Origin: an uncultured Erythrobacter sp.
Lineage (GTDB): Bacteria > Pseudomonadota > Alphaproteobacteria > Sphingomonadales > Sphingomonadaceae
NCBI RefSeq assembly: GCF_947499705.1
Contig: NZ_CANMPJ010000001.1
Span: forward strand, 221,501 to 285,500
Direction: 5' to 3'
Length of the DNA stretch: 64,000 nt
The notes beneath the pieces are model-generated. The model made no database searches and was not told the DNA's origin. It saw only the letters and a list, made by a program, of their open reading frames with translations. Shown here one piece after another: positions 33,925 to 44,012 of the stretch (positions within the stretch are counted from its first letter, which is position 1; every line of letters starts with the position of its first letter). The position numbers were made by a program, and so were the translations under genes.

Positions 33925-34335
33925 ATGGAAACAGCATATTACTATCTCGCCCTGAGCGGTCTGCTGACCGTCTTGCTTTGGACGCCGTATATTACGGCGC
34001 GCATGTTCATCTGGGGAATTCCAACGTTCCTGCACAATTATCCAGAAGGCTTCCCGGCGCGTGAGCCAGAAACGCCGCTATGGGTGGAGCGCTCAAAACG
34101 TGCGCATCTCAATATGATTGAGACCATGCCAGCTTTTATCGCGGTCGTGGTTGCAGCCGGATTGATGGGTGACAGTAGCATTGCCGCAACTGTCGGCATG
34201 TGGGCCCAGATATTTTTCTTCGCCCGTGTCCTCCACGCTGTCGTTTACACGCTCGGCGTACCCGGTCTGAGGACCCCAGTTTACCTCGTATCTTGGGCAT
34301 CGATCCTGATGATCGGCGCGCACGTAGTGCTGTAA
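33925..34335 (+). CDS. MAPEG-family membrane protein
   Basis: A 136-residue integral membrane protein with four hydrophobic helices, as in the MAPEG (membrane-associated eicosanoid and glutathione metabolism) family. ERSKRAHLNMIETMPAF is the conserved loop with the glutathione-contacting Arg and the Asn-x-x-Glu motif, and RVLHAVVYTLGVPGLRT is another family segment. Bacterial members often have glutathione transferase activity. Upstream, about 33720-33906, one frame gives some 60 protein-like codons without a start, possibly the end of a decayed gene. Confidence 0.87.
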   Translation: METAYYYLALSGLLTVLLWTPYITARMFIWGIPTFLHNYPEGFPAREPETPLWVERSKRAHLNMIETMPAFIAVVVAAGLMGDSSIAATVGMWAQIFFFARVLHAVVYTLGVPGLRTPVYLVSWASILMIGAHVVL

Positions 34336-34815
34336 GTCGAGGAAACTCGACTTAAGTTTGGCGAGGTCAGATGATGACCGACCTGTCGCGGACCTTCCCG
34401 AAGGCTTCAGCTGGCCTCGCCAATTCAATCTGATACCGCATGTGGCTCTCCAGCGACCGTTGGGAAGCCAGACCTGTGTTTGCATTCAGGGAACTTGATG
34501 TAAATGCGGTCGCGGCGCATCGGCAGGCGGCAAAAAAGCGAAGGCTGCGCATAGCCATCGCCAGGTCCTGAAAAGAGCAAGTGCAAGCATCCGGCCCCAC
34601 TGATCCTTCAAACGAGGCGCAGGGAAGGCCGGTTGCCTTTCCATGTCAGTTTTGGCCTTGTTAGAAATCATTCCGGCGCCGTGAAAGGGTTTGATCAAGA
34701 TCGCCCATCACAATGTCGAAATGGCTTGACGGAACGCCGGTATTTCAGCGTCTTTCCTCCTGGTGACAGGCCATTTTGTCTTAAACCTTGATCGCAGGAT
34801 TAATCGAACCTGATC
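34336..34815. other. Gap with no recognisable gene
   Basis: About 480 bases between the MAPEG gene and the end of the first sensor-kinase gene. The minus strand has a stretch of protein-like codons but with stop codons, and no family is recognisable. No obvious operator or terminator is seen. It may be decayed coding DNA. Confidence 0.4.
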
Positions 34816-37011
34816 CTACGCTGCTTGAAGATGCCGCCCTGAACTTTCCCGCCTTTCTGGGTTTGCAATTGGCTCAACCCCGTCAATCGTCCAGGTTGTT
34901 CCTTTAGGACTGGAGGCGAGATCCAGCTTGCCGCCGATCTGATCGGTCAGATCTTCGATGAGGTGCATGCCCTCAGAATCGGGCTTGTTGTGCGCTGCTT
35001 TGACATCGAGGCCGCGGCCGTCGTCTGCGACGATCAGTCGAAGATCATTCCCTATCATCGACAGCGTGACTGCGATGGTGCCTTTGCCGTATGGAAAGGC
35101 GTGCTTGTAAGCGTTGGTGACAAACTCGCACACGAGCAATGCGAGAGGGGTGGCAACCGACACATCGATCTCGCACGGCGTGATCTCATGGGTCAGATCG
35201 ATGCCGTCCCGGCCCAAGCCTTCGTCAAGCAGATCGAGCAGTTCGACGAGAAACGTCTCGGGGCGCACTTCGGTGATCGGGTCGGCGTCCGAAATGTAGA
35301 GGTATTTGTGGATCAACCCCATGGCGTGAATGCGGTTTGCCGTATTGTTTGTGTCGACCGCTGCCTTTGTATTTCTCGCCCGGCTGCGTTCCTCGCTCCG
35401 CAGCAGGCTGGACATCATCTGGAAGTTGTTTCCGGTGCGGTGGTGGATTTCCTGAAGGAAAATATCGCGCGTTTTCACCATCGCTTTTTGCATCCGGTAA
35501 GATCGGAAGCTTGCGTATGCGAGCGTGCCGATGAGCAATGAAACGGCCAGAGCAAGCGCTATTGCGAGCCGTGACTGATACAGTTCCGATGAAGCCAGCG
35601 CCGCCTCGGCCTCGAGCTTTTCCAGCCTGCTATCGCGTTCGCGGATTTCAAACAGAACTTCCGAATTCGCAACAGCCTTCATCTTCTCTTCTTCAAAGCG
35701 GATATCGCTGTAGCGTGAGGCTGCCTGAAAATACGGAGCCGCCTCCGCGGACCGCCCAAGCCGAGTGAGCACTTCGGCAGTCAGGCGCGAATACTCGCCC
35801 TTCAATTCAGCATCAGCCGGCAGACCTTCCACCTCCTCCACACCGCCGTTGTTCGGTTCAAGGACGGTACGGGCAATCCTCAGAGAGCTTTGAGCCTTGG
35901 CGATGTTGTTCTTTTCAAGATAATATCCAGCAAGCCGCAAGAGCCCGTTGGCCCCTTCCACCGGATCGCCCAATTCGAGAACTATCAGGGCGGAACTTTC
36001 GGTCATGGCGATGGCTGCGTCAATTTCCCCCATAAGGTACAAGGTCTCGGCATGGCCAAGGTCAGTGTGGCCCCGAAGAAACCTCGATCCCTCCAGTTCT
36101 GCATATTCTTTAGCGCTTACGTAGGCCTGGTTTGATAGATCGAGCTGACGATCTTCTCGGTATGCCCAACCAAGGTTGATGTAAAAGGCTGAAAGGACAT
36201 GAGGCTCGCCGCTGCCATACTGTTCGAAATTTGCGATCGCACGCTTATGAAAGCGAATGGCCTCTTTCGAACCGCCAATAATGTTGAATACATTGCCGAT
36301 GTTAGCGAGGACGACGCCTGCATTGTCGGTCCGTCCGATATCTTCAAATCCGTTCAATGCCTGATGATAGAGATCAATGGCCAAATCGAATTCACCATCA
36401 AGCCTGGCTCTCACGGCCAAAGCATTGTAGATATGGGGATATTTATTCACAAAATTGCTGGCATTGGCCAATCGCAATGCAGCTTGTAGGTGACGCTCCA
36501 TAATGGCAGTGGAGCCGCCCTCACGAGAGGTCTGCACAGCTTTGGCATAGTGAAGATGGGAAAGCGCGACCAGATCATTGGCTTTGCTCGATGCCCTGAT
36601 CAGCCGGTCCGCTTCGGCCATATTCAGCTCGCTTATTATCGCTTTTCGTCCTGCGCCATAAGAAAGCAGCATTCGCTGAGCGTTGGGGGCTAATTTTTCT
36701 GCGAGAGGCTCAATTTCTGCTGCCTCAAAATAGTCCGGCATTTCTCTTAGGTAAAATCGGATATGCCGATCCTGATCGGCTGCAGACAGACCGGGAAGCG
36801 CCTTCGCGCATCGCTGGCCAAGTTCATCTATTTCGCTGAATTGGGCCGGGTCCAACTGCTCAATCCGAGCGCATGCATCGCTGGATTGTGCCTGGGCGGC
36901 TTGAAACGAGAAGCAGGCGTATAAAAGGATCATGCACGTGCGCACCATAACACTCAGCGAAAGCGCGTTATTCGAACACTCGTTTTGACGGCAAGGAATC
37001 GTCTTTTTCAA
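34816..37011 (-). CDS. Sensor histidine kinase with TPR region (HisKA_2 type), copy 1
   Basis: A 731-residue kinase. A signal peptide (to about residue 41) precedes a TPR-like repeat region (about 130-460), a coiled coil (about 440-480) and one transmembrane helix near 485-505 (LAIALALAVSLLIGTLAYASF), so the TPR part is periplasmic. The HisKA_2 box IFLQEIHHRTGNNFQMMSSLL holds the phosphorylated His, and the ATPase has the N box CEFVTNAYKHAF and G box DDGRGLDV. Such kinases sense envelope signals and phosphorylate separate regulators. The kinase half is nearly identical to copy 2 downstream of it. Confidence 0.87.
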   Translation of the reverse strand: MKKTIPCRQNECSNNALSLSVMVRTCMILLYACFSFQAAQAQSSDACARIEQLDPAQFSEIDELGQRCAKALPGLSAADQDRHIRFYLREMPDYFEAAEIEPLAEKLAPNAQRMLLSYGAGRKAIISELNMAEADRLIRASSKANDLVALSHLHYAKAVQTSREGGSTAIMERHLQAALRLANASNFVNKYPHIYNALAVRARLDGEFDLAIDLYHQALNGFEDIGRTDNAGVVLANIGNVFNIIGGSKEAIRFHKRAIANFEQYGSGEPHVLSAFYINLGWAYREDRQLDLSNQAYVSAKEYAELEGSRFLRGHTDLGHAETLYLMGEIDAAIAMTESSALIVLELGDPVEGANGLLRLAGYYLEKNNIAKAQSSLRIARTVLEPNNGGVEEVEGLPADAELKGEYSRLTAEVLTRLGRSAEAAPYFQAASRYSDIRFEEEKMKAVANSEVLFEIRERDSRLEKLEAEAALASSELYQSRLAIALALAVSLLIGTLAYASFRSYRMQKAMVKTRDIFLQEIHHRTGNNFQMMSSLLRSEERSRARNTKAAVDTNNTANRIHAMGLIHKYLYISDADPITEVRPETFLVELLDLLDEGLGRDGIDLTHEITPCEIDVSVATPLALLVCEFVTNAYKHAFPYGKGTIAVTLSMIGNDLRLIVADDGRGLDVKAAHNKPDSEGMHLIEDLTDQIGGKLDLASSPKGTTWTIDGVEPIANPERRESSGRHLQAA

Positions 37012-37117
37012 CTTACACTTTCAAATGTACAATTTAATCGACGGTGAGCTAGCACGGCACCGCATCAGCCGCAATTCAGTGTAACCCGTCGTCCGGCTTC
37101 TTCGGGCATCATCAGCT

Positions 37118-39307
37118 TTACGCGGCTTCGCGGTGCTGGTTTGAGTTTGGCATTTGTGTACCGGCGGCAACCCCGTCAATCGTCCAGGTTGTTCCTTTAG
37201 GACTGGAAGCGAGATCCAGCTTGCCGCCGATTTGATCGGTCAGATCTTCGATGAGGTGCATGCCCTCAGAATCGGGCTTGTTGTGCGCTGCTTTGACATC
37301 GAGGCCGCGGCCGTCGTCTGCGACGATCAGTCGCAGATCATTCCCTATCTTCGACAGCGTGACTGCGATGGTGCCTTTGCCGTATGGAAAGGCGTGCTTG
37401 TAAGCGTTGGTGACAAACTCGCACACGAGCAATGCGAGAGGGGTGGCGACCGACACATCGATCTCGCACGGCGTGATCTCATGGGTCAGATCGATGCCGT
37501 CCCGGCCCAAGCCTTCGTCAAGCAGATCGAGCAATTCGACGAGAAACGTCTCGGGGCGCACTGCGGTGATCGGGTCGGCGTCCGAATTGTAGAGGTATTT
37601 GTGGATCAACCCCATGGCGTGAATGCGGTTTGCCGTATTGTTTGTGTCCACCGCTGCCTTCGCATTCCTCGCCCGGCTGCGTTCCTCGCTCCGCAGCAGG
37701 CTGGACATCATCTGGAAGTTGTTTCCGGTGCGGTGGTGGATTTCCTGAAGGAAGATATCGCGCGTTTTCACCATCGCTTTTTGCATCCGGTAAGATCGGA
37801 AGCTTGCGTATGCGAGCGTGCCGATGAGCAACGAAATGGCCAGAGCCAGCGCTATTGCGAGCCGTGACTGATACAGTTCCGATGCGGCCAGCGCTGCCTC
37901 GGCCTCAAGCTTTTCCAGCCTGCTATCGCGCTCACGAATTTCAAACAGAACTTCAGAATTCGCAACAGCCTTCATCTTCTCTTCTTCAAAGCGAATGTCG
38001 CTGTAGCGTGAGGCCGCCTGAAAATACGGAGCCGCTTCTGCGGACCGCCCAAGCCGAGTGAGAAGGTCGGCCATCAGCTTGGAATACGTGCCTTTCAAAA
38101 AGGTATCGCCCGAGAAGCTCTGCACTTCTTCAACGCCGCCACCATTGGGTTCAAGGGCAGTGCGGGCAAGATTTAGCGCGTTTTGCGCTTTGGTAATTTC
38201 GTCTTTCTCAAGATAATATCCAGCAAGCTGCAAGAGCCCGTTGGCTCCTTCAACCGGCTCACCTAACTCGAAAACTTTTGGCGCGGCCATTTCCAACATC
38301 GCGATCGCGGCGTCGATTTTGCCTAAGCGATACAGAGTTTCAGCATGATTGAGTTCCACATGTCCTCGAAGAAAATCAATCTCACCGGGATTGTGGTATT
38401 CCTTGGCGCGCAGATAGGCTTGGTGCGATAATTCATACTGACTGTTCGTTTTATAGGCGGTGCCAAGATTGGTATAAACGCAAGCATATTGGAAAGATGT
38501 TGCACCATCAAATTGATCGAAACTTTCGAGCGCACGTTTATGGAACCGAATGGCTTCTTTCGAGCCCCCGATATTGTTGAATATGTTGCCGATATTCGAA
38601 AGTGCGGCACCCGTATCTTCGAACCACCCAATGCTTTCGTAGCCCTCTAAAGCTTGCTGATAAAGGTCGATCGCCAGATCGAATTCTCCATCGCTCCTGG
38701 CCCGCATCCCCAAGGCATTGAGAATTTGTGGATATTTCTTTACCAAATTGCTTTTCTCAGCCAACCTCAACGAAGCTTGTAGATGGCGCTCCACGTTATC
38801 GCTCGAAGCTCCTATTCGGTTCAGTTGAGCGCCTTTGGCGAAATGGAGATGGGACAGCGCAACCAGATCATTGGCTTTGCTCGATGCCCTGATCAGACGG
38901 TCCGCTTCGGCCATATCCAGATTGCCTTTTGTCCCTTGATCAACGGCCGCATAGGACAGCAGCATCCGCCGGGCATTTGGCGTCAGTGTTTCTGCGAGAG
39001 GCAGAATTTTGTCTGACTCAAAATAGCCCGGCATCTCTCTAAGATAAAACAGTATATGCCGGTCCTGGTCTGCGGCTGACATACCCGGAAGCGCCTTTGC
39101 GCATTGCTGACCAAGTGCGTCAATATCGCCGATTTCGGCTGACCCCAGCTGCTCAATCTCCATGCAGGGGTTGCGGCCTTGCGCATTGGCTGCATCGGTC
39201 AAGAGACTTGCCAGGCAGGCACATAAGAACAGCGTGCACGCATATCGCACACCGCTCAATGATAGCAGCTGATTTGGCGAAATATCTGTCTTCAGTGAGT
39301 CCGTCAT
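37118..39307 (-). CDS. Sensor histidine kinase with TPR region (HisKA_2 type), copy 2
   Basis: A 729-residue paralogue of copy 1 in the same orientation, 106 bases upstream of it. Layout is the same: signal peptide, periplasmic TPR region, one transmembrane helix and a HisKA_2 plus ATPase module with EIHHRTGNN and DDGRGLDV. The periplasmic half differs clearly between copies, while the last 300 or so residues are almost identical. I chose the ATG at 39307 (MTDSLKTDIS); an earlier start at 39376 would put 23 residues ahead of the signal peptide. The two copies may sense different signals and drive the same output. Confidence 0.86.
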   Translation of the reverse strand: MTDSLKTDISPNQLLSLSGVRYACTLFLCACLASLLTDAANAQGRNPCMEIEQLGSAEIGDIDALGQQCAKALPGMSAADQDRHILFYLREMPGYFESDKILPLAETLTPNARRMLLSYAAVDQGTKGNLDMAEADRLIRASSKANDLVALSHLHFAKGAQLNRIGASSDNVERHLQASLRLAEKSNLVKKYPQILNALGMRARSDGEFDLAIDLYQQALEGYESIGWFEDTGAALSNIGNIFNNIGGSKEAIRFHKRALESFDQFDGATSFQYACVYTNLGTAYKTNSQYELSHQAYLRAKEYHNPGEIDFLRGHVELNHAETLYRLGKIDAAIAMLEMAAPKVFELGEPVEGANGLLQLAGYYLEKDEITKAQNALNLARTALEPNGGGVEEVQSFSGDTFLKGTYSKLMADLLTRLGRSAEAAPYFQAASRYSDIRFEEEKMKAVANSEVLFEIRERDSRLEKLEAEAALAASELYQSRLAIALALAISLLIGTLAYASFRSYRMQKAMVKTRDIFLQEIHHRTGNNFQMMSSLLRSEERSRARNAKAAVDTNNTANRIHAMGLIHKYLYNSDADPITAVRPETFLVELLDLLDEGLGRDGIDLTHEITPCEIDVSVATPLALLVCEFVTNAYKHAFPYGKGTIAVTLSKIGNDLRLIVADDGRGLDVKAAHNKPDSEGMHLIEDLTDQIGGKLDLASSPKGTTWTIDGVAAGTQMPNSNQHREAA

Positions 39308-39806
39308 GTTTACATTACATCTAGCCGCGTAAGGTATGCGAGACAAATCATTAGCAAGAAGTCGCTTCAGGCACAATCATTTGAGTTCGCTCACAATGGC
39401 CAGCGAGGGCGCCATCCACGCCTGGATGTTCATGATCTCAACCAGAGAGTTTTTCCATTTGGGTAGCTGGGAATTCGTTTGTTTGGAGCTTGGAGCAACC
39501 TGAGGAATCCCGGGGGAAAATACGCGCAAAGACAGATTATCTGTGTCTGGTTTTCATCCTATCGCCCGGGGCCGCTGAAGCGCCGATTTGCTATGGCTGC
39601 AATGCAAATGGTCACGATGTTGCAATGGGGCGAATATTTGAATCTATCGCAGGGTGATAATCTGAGCGTTCGCTCTTGTTGGCCGGGTCATCACGGGAGA
39701 AGGTGCGCAAACAGGGTTTTTCGTTGGATAACCCATCAATTTCGCATCGCGATTTCAAAAGGCGCAATGGCAGGCGCTTTGAGTAAGCGAAATGGAGGGA
39801 GCGCCC
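39308..39806. other. Divergent intergenic region before adhC
   Basis: About 500 bases between the kinase copy 2 and adhC, which run in opposite directions. It contains an inverted repeat ACAGATTATCTGT (39532-39544) that could bind a regulator of either gene. No protein-coding frame is convincing. The adhC ribosome binding site (ggaggga, 39794-39800) lies at the right edge. Confidence 0.4.
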
Positions 39807-40913
39807 ATGAAGACCCGTGCCGCTGTAGCATTTGAAGCCAAGCAACCGCTGGAGATTGTCGAGCTTGATCTCGAAGGTCCCAAGGCGGGTGAGGTTCTGG
39901 TCGAAATCATGGCGACCGGCCTGTGCCACACCGATGCTTACACGCTTGATGGGCTGGACAGCGAAGGGCTGTTTCCGAGCATTCTCGGACATGAGGGCGC
40001 TGGCGTTGTGCGTGAAGTCGGGGCAGGCGTGACCTCGGTCGTGCCGGGTGACCACGTCATCCCGCTCTACACGCCGGAATGCCGCCAGTGCAAAATGTGC
40101 CTGAGCGGCAAGACCAATCTGTGCAGCGCAATCCGCGCCACGCAGGGGCAGGGCCTGATGCCCGATGGCACCTCGCGCTTCAGCTACAAGGGCGAGACGA
40201 TCTATCACTATATGGGCTGTTCGACGTTTTCGAACTTCACGGTCCTGCCTGAAATTGCAGTCGCTAAGATACGAACGGACGCCCCGTTTGAGAGCGCCTG
40301 TTATGTCGGCTGCGGGGTTACGACAGGCGTTGGGGCAGTGACCAACACCGCCAAGGTGCAGCCGGGCGACAATGTGGTCGTGTTCGGGCTTGGCGGGATC
40401 GGGCTGAACGTGATCCAGGGTGCACGGATGGCGGGGGCCGACCGGATCGTGGGCGTCGACCTCAACCCAGCCAAACGCGAATGGGGGGAGAAGTTCGGCA
40501 TGACGGACTTCGTGAACCCCAAAGAGACTTCCGACGTGGTCGCGCACTTGGTCGAGATGCTCGATGGCGGCGCGGATTACTCGTTCGACTGCACCGGCAA
40601 CACCGATGTGATGCGCCAGGCGCTCGAGTGCTGTCACAAGGGGTGGGGCACTTCGATCATCATCGGCGTGGCCGAAGCGGGCAAGGAAATTGCCACCCGC
40701 CCATTCCAGCTGGTGACCGGACGCAACTGGCGCGGCACCGCGTTCGGCGGGGCCAAGGGGCGCACCGATGTGCCCAAGATCGTCGATTTGTACATGAACG
40801 GAAAAATCGCGATCGATCCGATGATCACGCACAAACTGACGCTGGAAGAGATCAACACAGGCTTCGACCTGATGCATGCAGGCGAAAGCATCCGCAGCGT
40901 GGTGGTGTATTGA
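39807..40913 (+). CDS. adhC: S-(hydroxymethyl)glutathione dehydrogenase (class III ADH)
   Basis: A 368-residue zinc alcohol dehydrogenase of class [15 protein letters not shown] carries the catalytic-zinc Cys and His, GHEGAGVV the conserved Glu-His region, [18 protein letters not shown] the four-Cys structural zinc lobe and [14 protein letters not shown] the NAD-binding motif. It oxidises the glutathione adduct of formaldehyde to S-formylglutathione. The ATG at 39807 follows ggaggga. The next gene completes the pathway. Presence of this pair in a catabolic region suggests that formaldehyde is released by nearby reactions, for example removal of methyl groups. Confidence 0.95.
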   Translation: MKTRAAVAFEAKQPLEIVELDLEGPKAGEVLVEIMATGLCHTDAYTLDGLDSEGLFPSILGHEGAGVVREVGAGVTSVVPGDHVIPLYTPECRQCKMCLSGKTNLCSAIRATQGQGLMPDGTSRFSYKGETIYHYMGCSTFSNFTVLPEIAVAKIRTDAPFESACYVGCGVTTGVGAVTNTAKVQPGDNVVVFGLGGIGLNVIQGARMAGADRIVGVDLNPAKREWGEKFGMTDFVNPKETSDVVAHLVEMLDGGADYSFDCTGNTDVMRQALECCHKGWGTSIIIGVAEAGKEIATRPFQLVTGRNWRGTAFGGAKGRTDVPKIVDLYMNGKIAIDPMITHKLTLEEINTGFDLMHAGESIRSVVVY

Positions 40914-41767
40914 CCAAGGTCGTATCCGAAACCCGCAGTTTCGGCGGCGTGCAGGGCGTGTATGAACACGCCTCTGCTGCAACCGGCACACCAATGACCT
41001 TTGCCGCCTTTGTGCCCGAGCATGAAGCGGGCGAGAAACTGCCGGTTCTCTTCTATCTGTCCGGTCTGACCTGCACACATGCCAATGTCATGGAAAAGGG
41101 CGAATACCGCGCTGCCTGCGCGAAACACCGGATCATCCTTGTCGCACCTGATACCAGCCCGCGCGGCCCCGATTTTGATGGCAACGATGTGCCTGACGCA
41201 GCCGATGAATATGACTTTGGCCTTGGCGCCGGATTTTATGTGAATGCGACGCAGGGAGAGTGGTCGCAGCATTACCGGATGCGTAGCTATATCGAGGATG
41301 AGCTGCCCAAAGTTGTTGCCGAGCTCCTGCCCGCTGCCGATCTGCGCCGTCAGGCGATCACGGGCCATTCGATGGGCGGGCATGGTGCGTTGACGATTGC
41401 GCTACGCAATCCGGGCCGCTTTGCCAGCGTCAGCGCGTTTTCGCCCATCGTTGCGCCATCACAAGTGCCCTGGGGGCAGAAGGCGCTGGGCCGCTATCTG
41501 AGCGAGGATCAGGCGGCGTGGAGCGAATATGATACGGTATCCCTGATCGAAGGCGGCGCTCGCGTGGATCACATTCTGGTTGATCAGGGCTCAGCAGACA
41601 ATTTCCTGGAAGAACAGCTCAAGACGCATCTCTTGGTCGAAGCGTGCGAGCAGGCCGGCATCAATGCCAATATTCGGATGCAGGAAGGCTATGATCACTC
41701 ATACTTCTTCATCGCGACCTTCATGGAAGATCACATCGCATGGCATGCTGGACATCTGGCGGCCTGA
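40910..41767 (+). CDS. fghA: S-formylglutathione hydrolase
   Basis: A 285-residue esterase-D-type serine hydrolase: [24 protein letters not shown], the nucleophile in [10 protein letters not shown] and EGYDHSYFF with the triad His. It hydrolyses S-formylglutathione to formate and glutathione. The start is probably the TTG at 40910, which shares bases with the adhC stop (TTGA), so it is coupled to adhC. The alternative of an internal start would remove conserved N-terminal strands. Confidence 0.94.
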   Translation: MTKVVSETRSFGGVQGVYEHASAATGTPMTFAAFVPEHEAGEKLPVLFYLSGLTCTHANVMEKGEYRAACAKHRIILVAPDTSPRGPDFDGNDVPDAADEYDFGLGAGFYVNATQGEWSQHYRMRSYIEDELPKVVAELLPAADLRRQAITGHSMGGHGALTIALRNPGRFASVSAFSPIVAPSQVPWGQKALGRYLSEDQAAWSEYDTVSLIEGGARVDHILVDQGSADNFLEEQLKTHLLVEACEQAGINANIRMQEGYDHSYFFIATFMEDHIAWHAGHLAA

Positions 41768-41802
41768 TGACATCCGACAATTGCAACTGAATGGAGAGTG
41801 AA

Positions 41803-42237
41803 ATGAGCGAAGTAGCATTGCATGACGGCCCGGTCCTGATGATCGTACAGGGTGTGGTCACCGATGGGGATCACACTCTGGAAACCTCTCCTGGTATGCA
41901 GGAATATCTCAAGCAGCTGTTCGGGTCGGGAATGTACCCGACGACAAGCGGCTATTACCTGTATTCCGGTGGTCAGCCGATCGACGTGTTCGAAGGCGAC
42001 TTTCACCCCAATGGCTTCACCGTCGTTGCTCGCTTTCCGAGCCATGAAGCCGCCCGCACGTTCTGGTATTCAGAAGTGTATCAAAAGGTCGCCGAAGCCC
42101 GCCAGGGTGCCTGCGAGGTTCTGGTGTGCGTCTATCCCGAAACGGAAGTGCCCGAGTACATGCAGGGCAGGCTGAATGGCCATGAATATGTGAATGTGCC
42201 CAGTTTCGATCACGTTCCCCGGGTTGATAAATCCTGA
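41803..42237 (+). CDS. DUF1330-family protein
   Basis: A 144-residue protein resembling the DUF1330 family, small dimeric ferredoxin-like barrels: VLMIVQGVVTDG, GGQPIDVFEGDFHPNGFTVVARFPSHEAARTFWYSEVYQKVAEAR. The stretch with FPS...A..FW.S..Y is the family hallmark. Function is unknown. It follows fghA by 35 bases with an own ribosome binding site (gagagtg), so it may be the third gene of the same operon. Confidence 0.8.
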   Translation: MSEVALHDGPVLMIVQGVVTDGDHTLETSPGMQEYLKQLFGSGMYPTTSGYYLYSGGQPIDVFEGDFHPNGFTVVARFPSHEAARTFWYSEVYQKVAEARQGACEVLVCVYPETEVPEYMQGRLNGHEYVNVPSFDHVPRVDKS

Positions 42238-42293
42238 TCACCGGGCGCCGGAAATGATCCCATTTCTTCGCAGTGATATGAGGTAAGCGCTCC

Positions 42294-43940
42294 ATGGTCT
42301 TGCGCATCAGAACAATCTGCACCGCGCTGGTCGCTCTGGTGGTGCCATTGTTTCCTGGCCATGCCTCACCGCCGGACAGCAGTGTTTGTCCGGCGGTGGA
42401 AGTGGCTGTTCCCGGATCGGTAATCCAGGCCATCGAAGGCATCGATGTCGGCCCGGACGGCATGATCTACGGCACAAGTATTCACGGTCAGGCGGTCTAT
42501 CGGATCAATCCTGAAACCGGTCTTGTGACCTTTGCCGTTCCCTCACCCTATGGCGAGTCCGATGATGTTGCGATCGGCGCAGCAGGCAGCCCGGTTGAGG
42601 GCTGGCTTGCCTGGACTGCCTATTCCAGCGGTGAGATCCGTATCCAGCGCCCGGGCGGCATGCCCGAAGTCGTCGCAACGGGATTGCCCCGTGTCAATCC
42701 GATTGCGTTTCGTGACGATGGTCGGTTGCTCTTTGCCCAATCGTCGCGTTCTGGCGACAATGGCTTGTGGGAACTCGACCTCGCAAATGGCACCCCGCGC
42801 CGCCTTGTTGCGAAGAACAAGTGGCGCCTGAACGGGTTCGATTTCGGTCCCGATGGAAAGCTCTACGCGCCGAGTTTCAGGCAGAATGAACTGCTCGCGA
42901 TCGATATCGAGACCGGGGAATCCGAAGTTGTCGCAGACGATGTGGGATTGATCGCGGCGCTCAAAGTCGATGCGGACGGCAATCTCTGGAGCGTCGATTT
43001 CGCGACCGGTAATCTGTATTTCACCCAAACCGAAACCGGGCAATCAAGGGTCGTGACCCAGTTTACCCCGCCGCTCGATAATCTGGCAATCGACCAAAAC
43101 GGTATCATCTATGTGGCAGAGCTCGCCGTCGGCGGCATAACCGGATTTGATCCCAAGACCGGTGAGAAATGGAGAGTTGCGGTTTCATCTTTCACCGTTC
43201 CACTCGGCATGACGACCACAATCCGTGATGGGAAAGAGGCGATCCTGGTAGCTGATCCCTTCGGCTACAGGTTTCTCGATCCCGATACGCATGAGATTAC
43301 GCGCGAAGCAGAGATGTGGTTCAAGGGGCGTTCTTCCGCCATCGCAGCCAACGGCAAACATATCGTCACGACCGATGTGGATTCGAGAATTGTCGCGATC
43401 ATTGATCGCCGCAGCAATGAAGTGCTCTTCGAGACAGATCAGCTTCAGGCCCCGCGCGGTGTTGTGCTGACATCAACAGGCGATGCGATTGTTGCCGACG
43501 CTCAGACCGGGCAGCTAATACGCCTTTCCAACGGCTCATGGGAAGAGGTGGCAGAAGGGCTGGATGAACCGGTCGCGCTCGCTCTGGAAAATGACAATTC
43601 GGTATTGGTGAGCGAAGTTGGATCAGGCACGATCAGCCGCATTGATCTTTCCAGTGGAAGCAGGACCGAACTGGTTTCCGGACTTCACGATCCGCTCGGG
43701 ATTGCGCTACTTGCCGATGGTCGCATTGCCATTGTCGAAGCGGGCAAGGGGGGCGTCACTGCGATCAATCTGACCGACGGTGTGCGCACGATCCTGGCCC
43801 GGGGCTTGCGTATTGCGCGCCCCGATCACCGGATCGCCAGCAATGCGCCGGTTGGAATCGCTGTGGACCATGAAGGCGCAATATTTGTGAGTTCCGGAGG
43901 AGATAACAGTGTCATCAAGATCGTCTTGACCGATTGCTGA
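42294..43940 (+). CDS. Secreted beta-propeller protein (SMP-30/NHL-like)
   Basis: A 548-residue protein with a Sec signal peptide (cleavage near residue 24, GHAS). The body is made of repeated strands of SMP-30/gluconolactonase/NHL type: GIDVGPDGMIYGTSI, GFDFGPDGKLYAPSF, LKVDADGNLWSVDFATGNLY, LAIDQNGIIYVAEL and a last GIAVDHEGAIFVSSGGDNSV. Propellers of this sort can be lactonases or binding proteins. Repeats suggest two six-bladed-type units. It lies between fghA's group and the IclR gene, and may act on a substrate in the periplasm. No specific activity can be read. Confidence 0.75.
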   Translation: MVLRIRTICTALVALVVPLFPGHASPPDSSVCPAVEVAVPGSVIQAIEGIDVGPDGMIYGTSIHGQAVYRINPETGLVTFAVPSPYGESDDVAIGAAGSPVEGWLAWTAYSSGEIRIQRPGGMPEVVATGLPRVNPIAFRDDGRLLFAQSSRSGDNGLWELDLANGTPRRLVAKNKWRLNGFDFGPDGKLYAPSFRQNELLAIDIETGESEVVADDVGLIAALKVDADGNLWSVDFATGNLYFTQTETGQSRVVTQFTPPLDNLAIDQNGIIYVAELAVGGITGFDPKTGEKWRVAVSSFTVPLGMTTTIRDGKEAILVADPFGYRFLDPDTHEITREAEMWFKGRSSAIAANGKHIVTTDVDSRIVAIIDRRSNEVLFETDQLQAPRGVVLTSTGDAIVADAQTGQLIRLSNGSWEEVAEGLDEPVALALENDNSVLVSEVGSGTISRIDLSSGSRTELVSGLHDPLGIALLADGRIAIVEAGKGGVTAINLTDGVRTILARGLRIARPDHRIASNAPVGIAVDHEGAIFVSSGGDNSVIKIVLTDC

Positions 43941-44012
43941 GGCTGGCCGCATCGGCCGCTTGATTGCGCAAGTGTGGCAGGGTTGTCAGCGACGCCTGCG
44001 CTCAGGCCTATC

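Noticed and set aside
39612..41078. A 488-codon open frame on the minus strand across adhC and fghA
   Set aside because: It is antisense to two unmistakable enzymes with conserved motifs; long antisense frames are common in GC-rich coding DNA, and its product has no family features.
43945..43957. GGCCG-CAT-CGGCC hairpin after the beta-propeller gene
   Set aside because: A good stem but only a 3-base loop and no following T-run; it is too weak to call a terminator.
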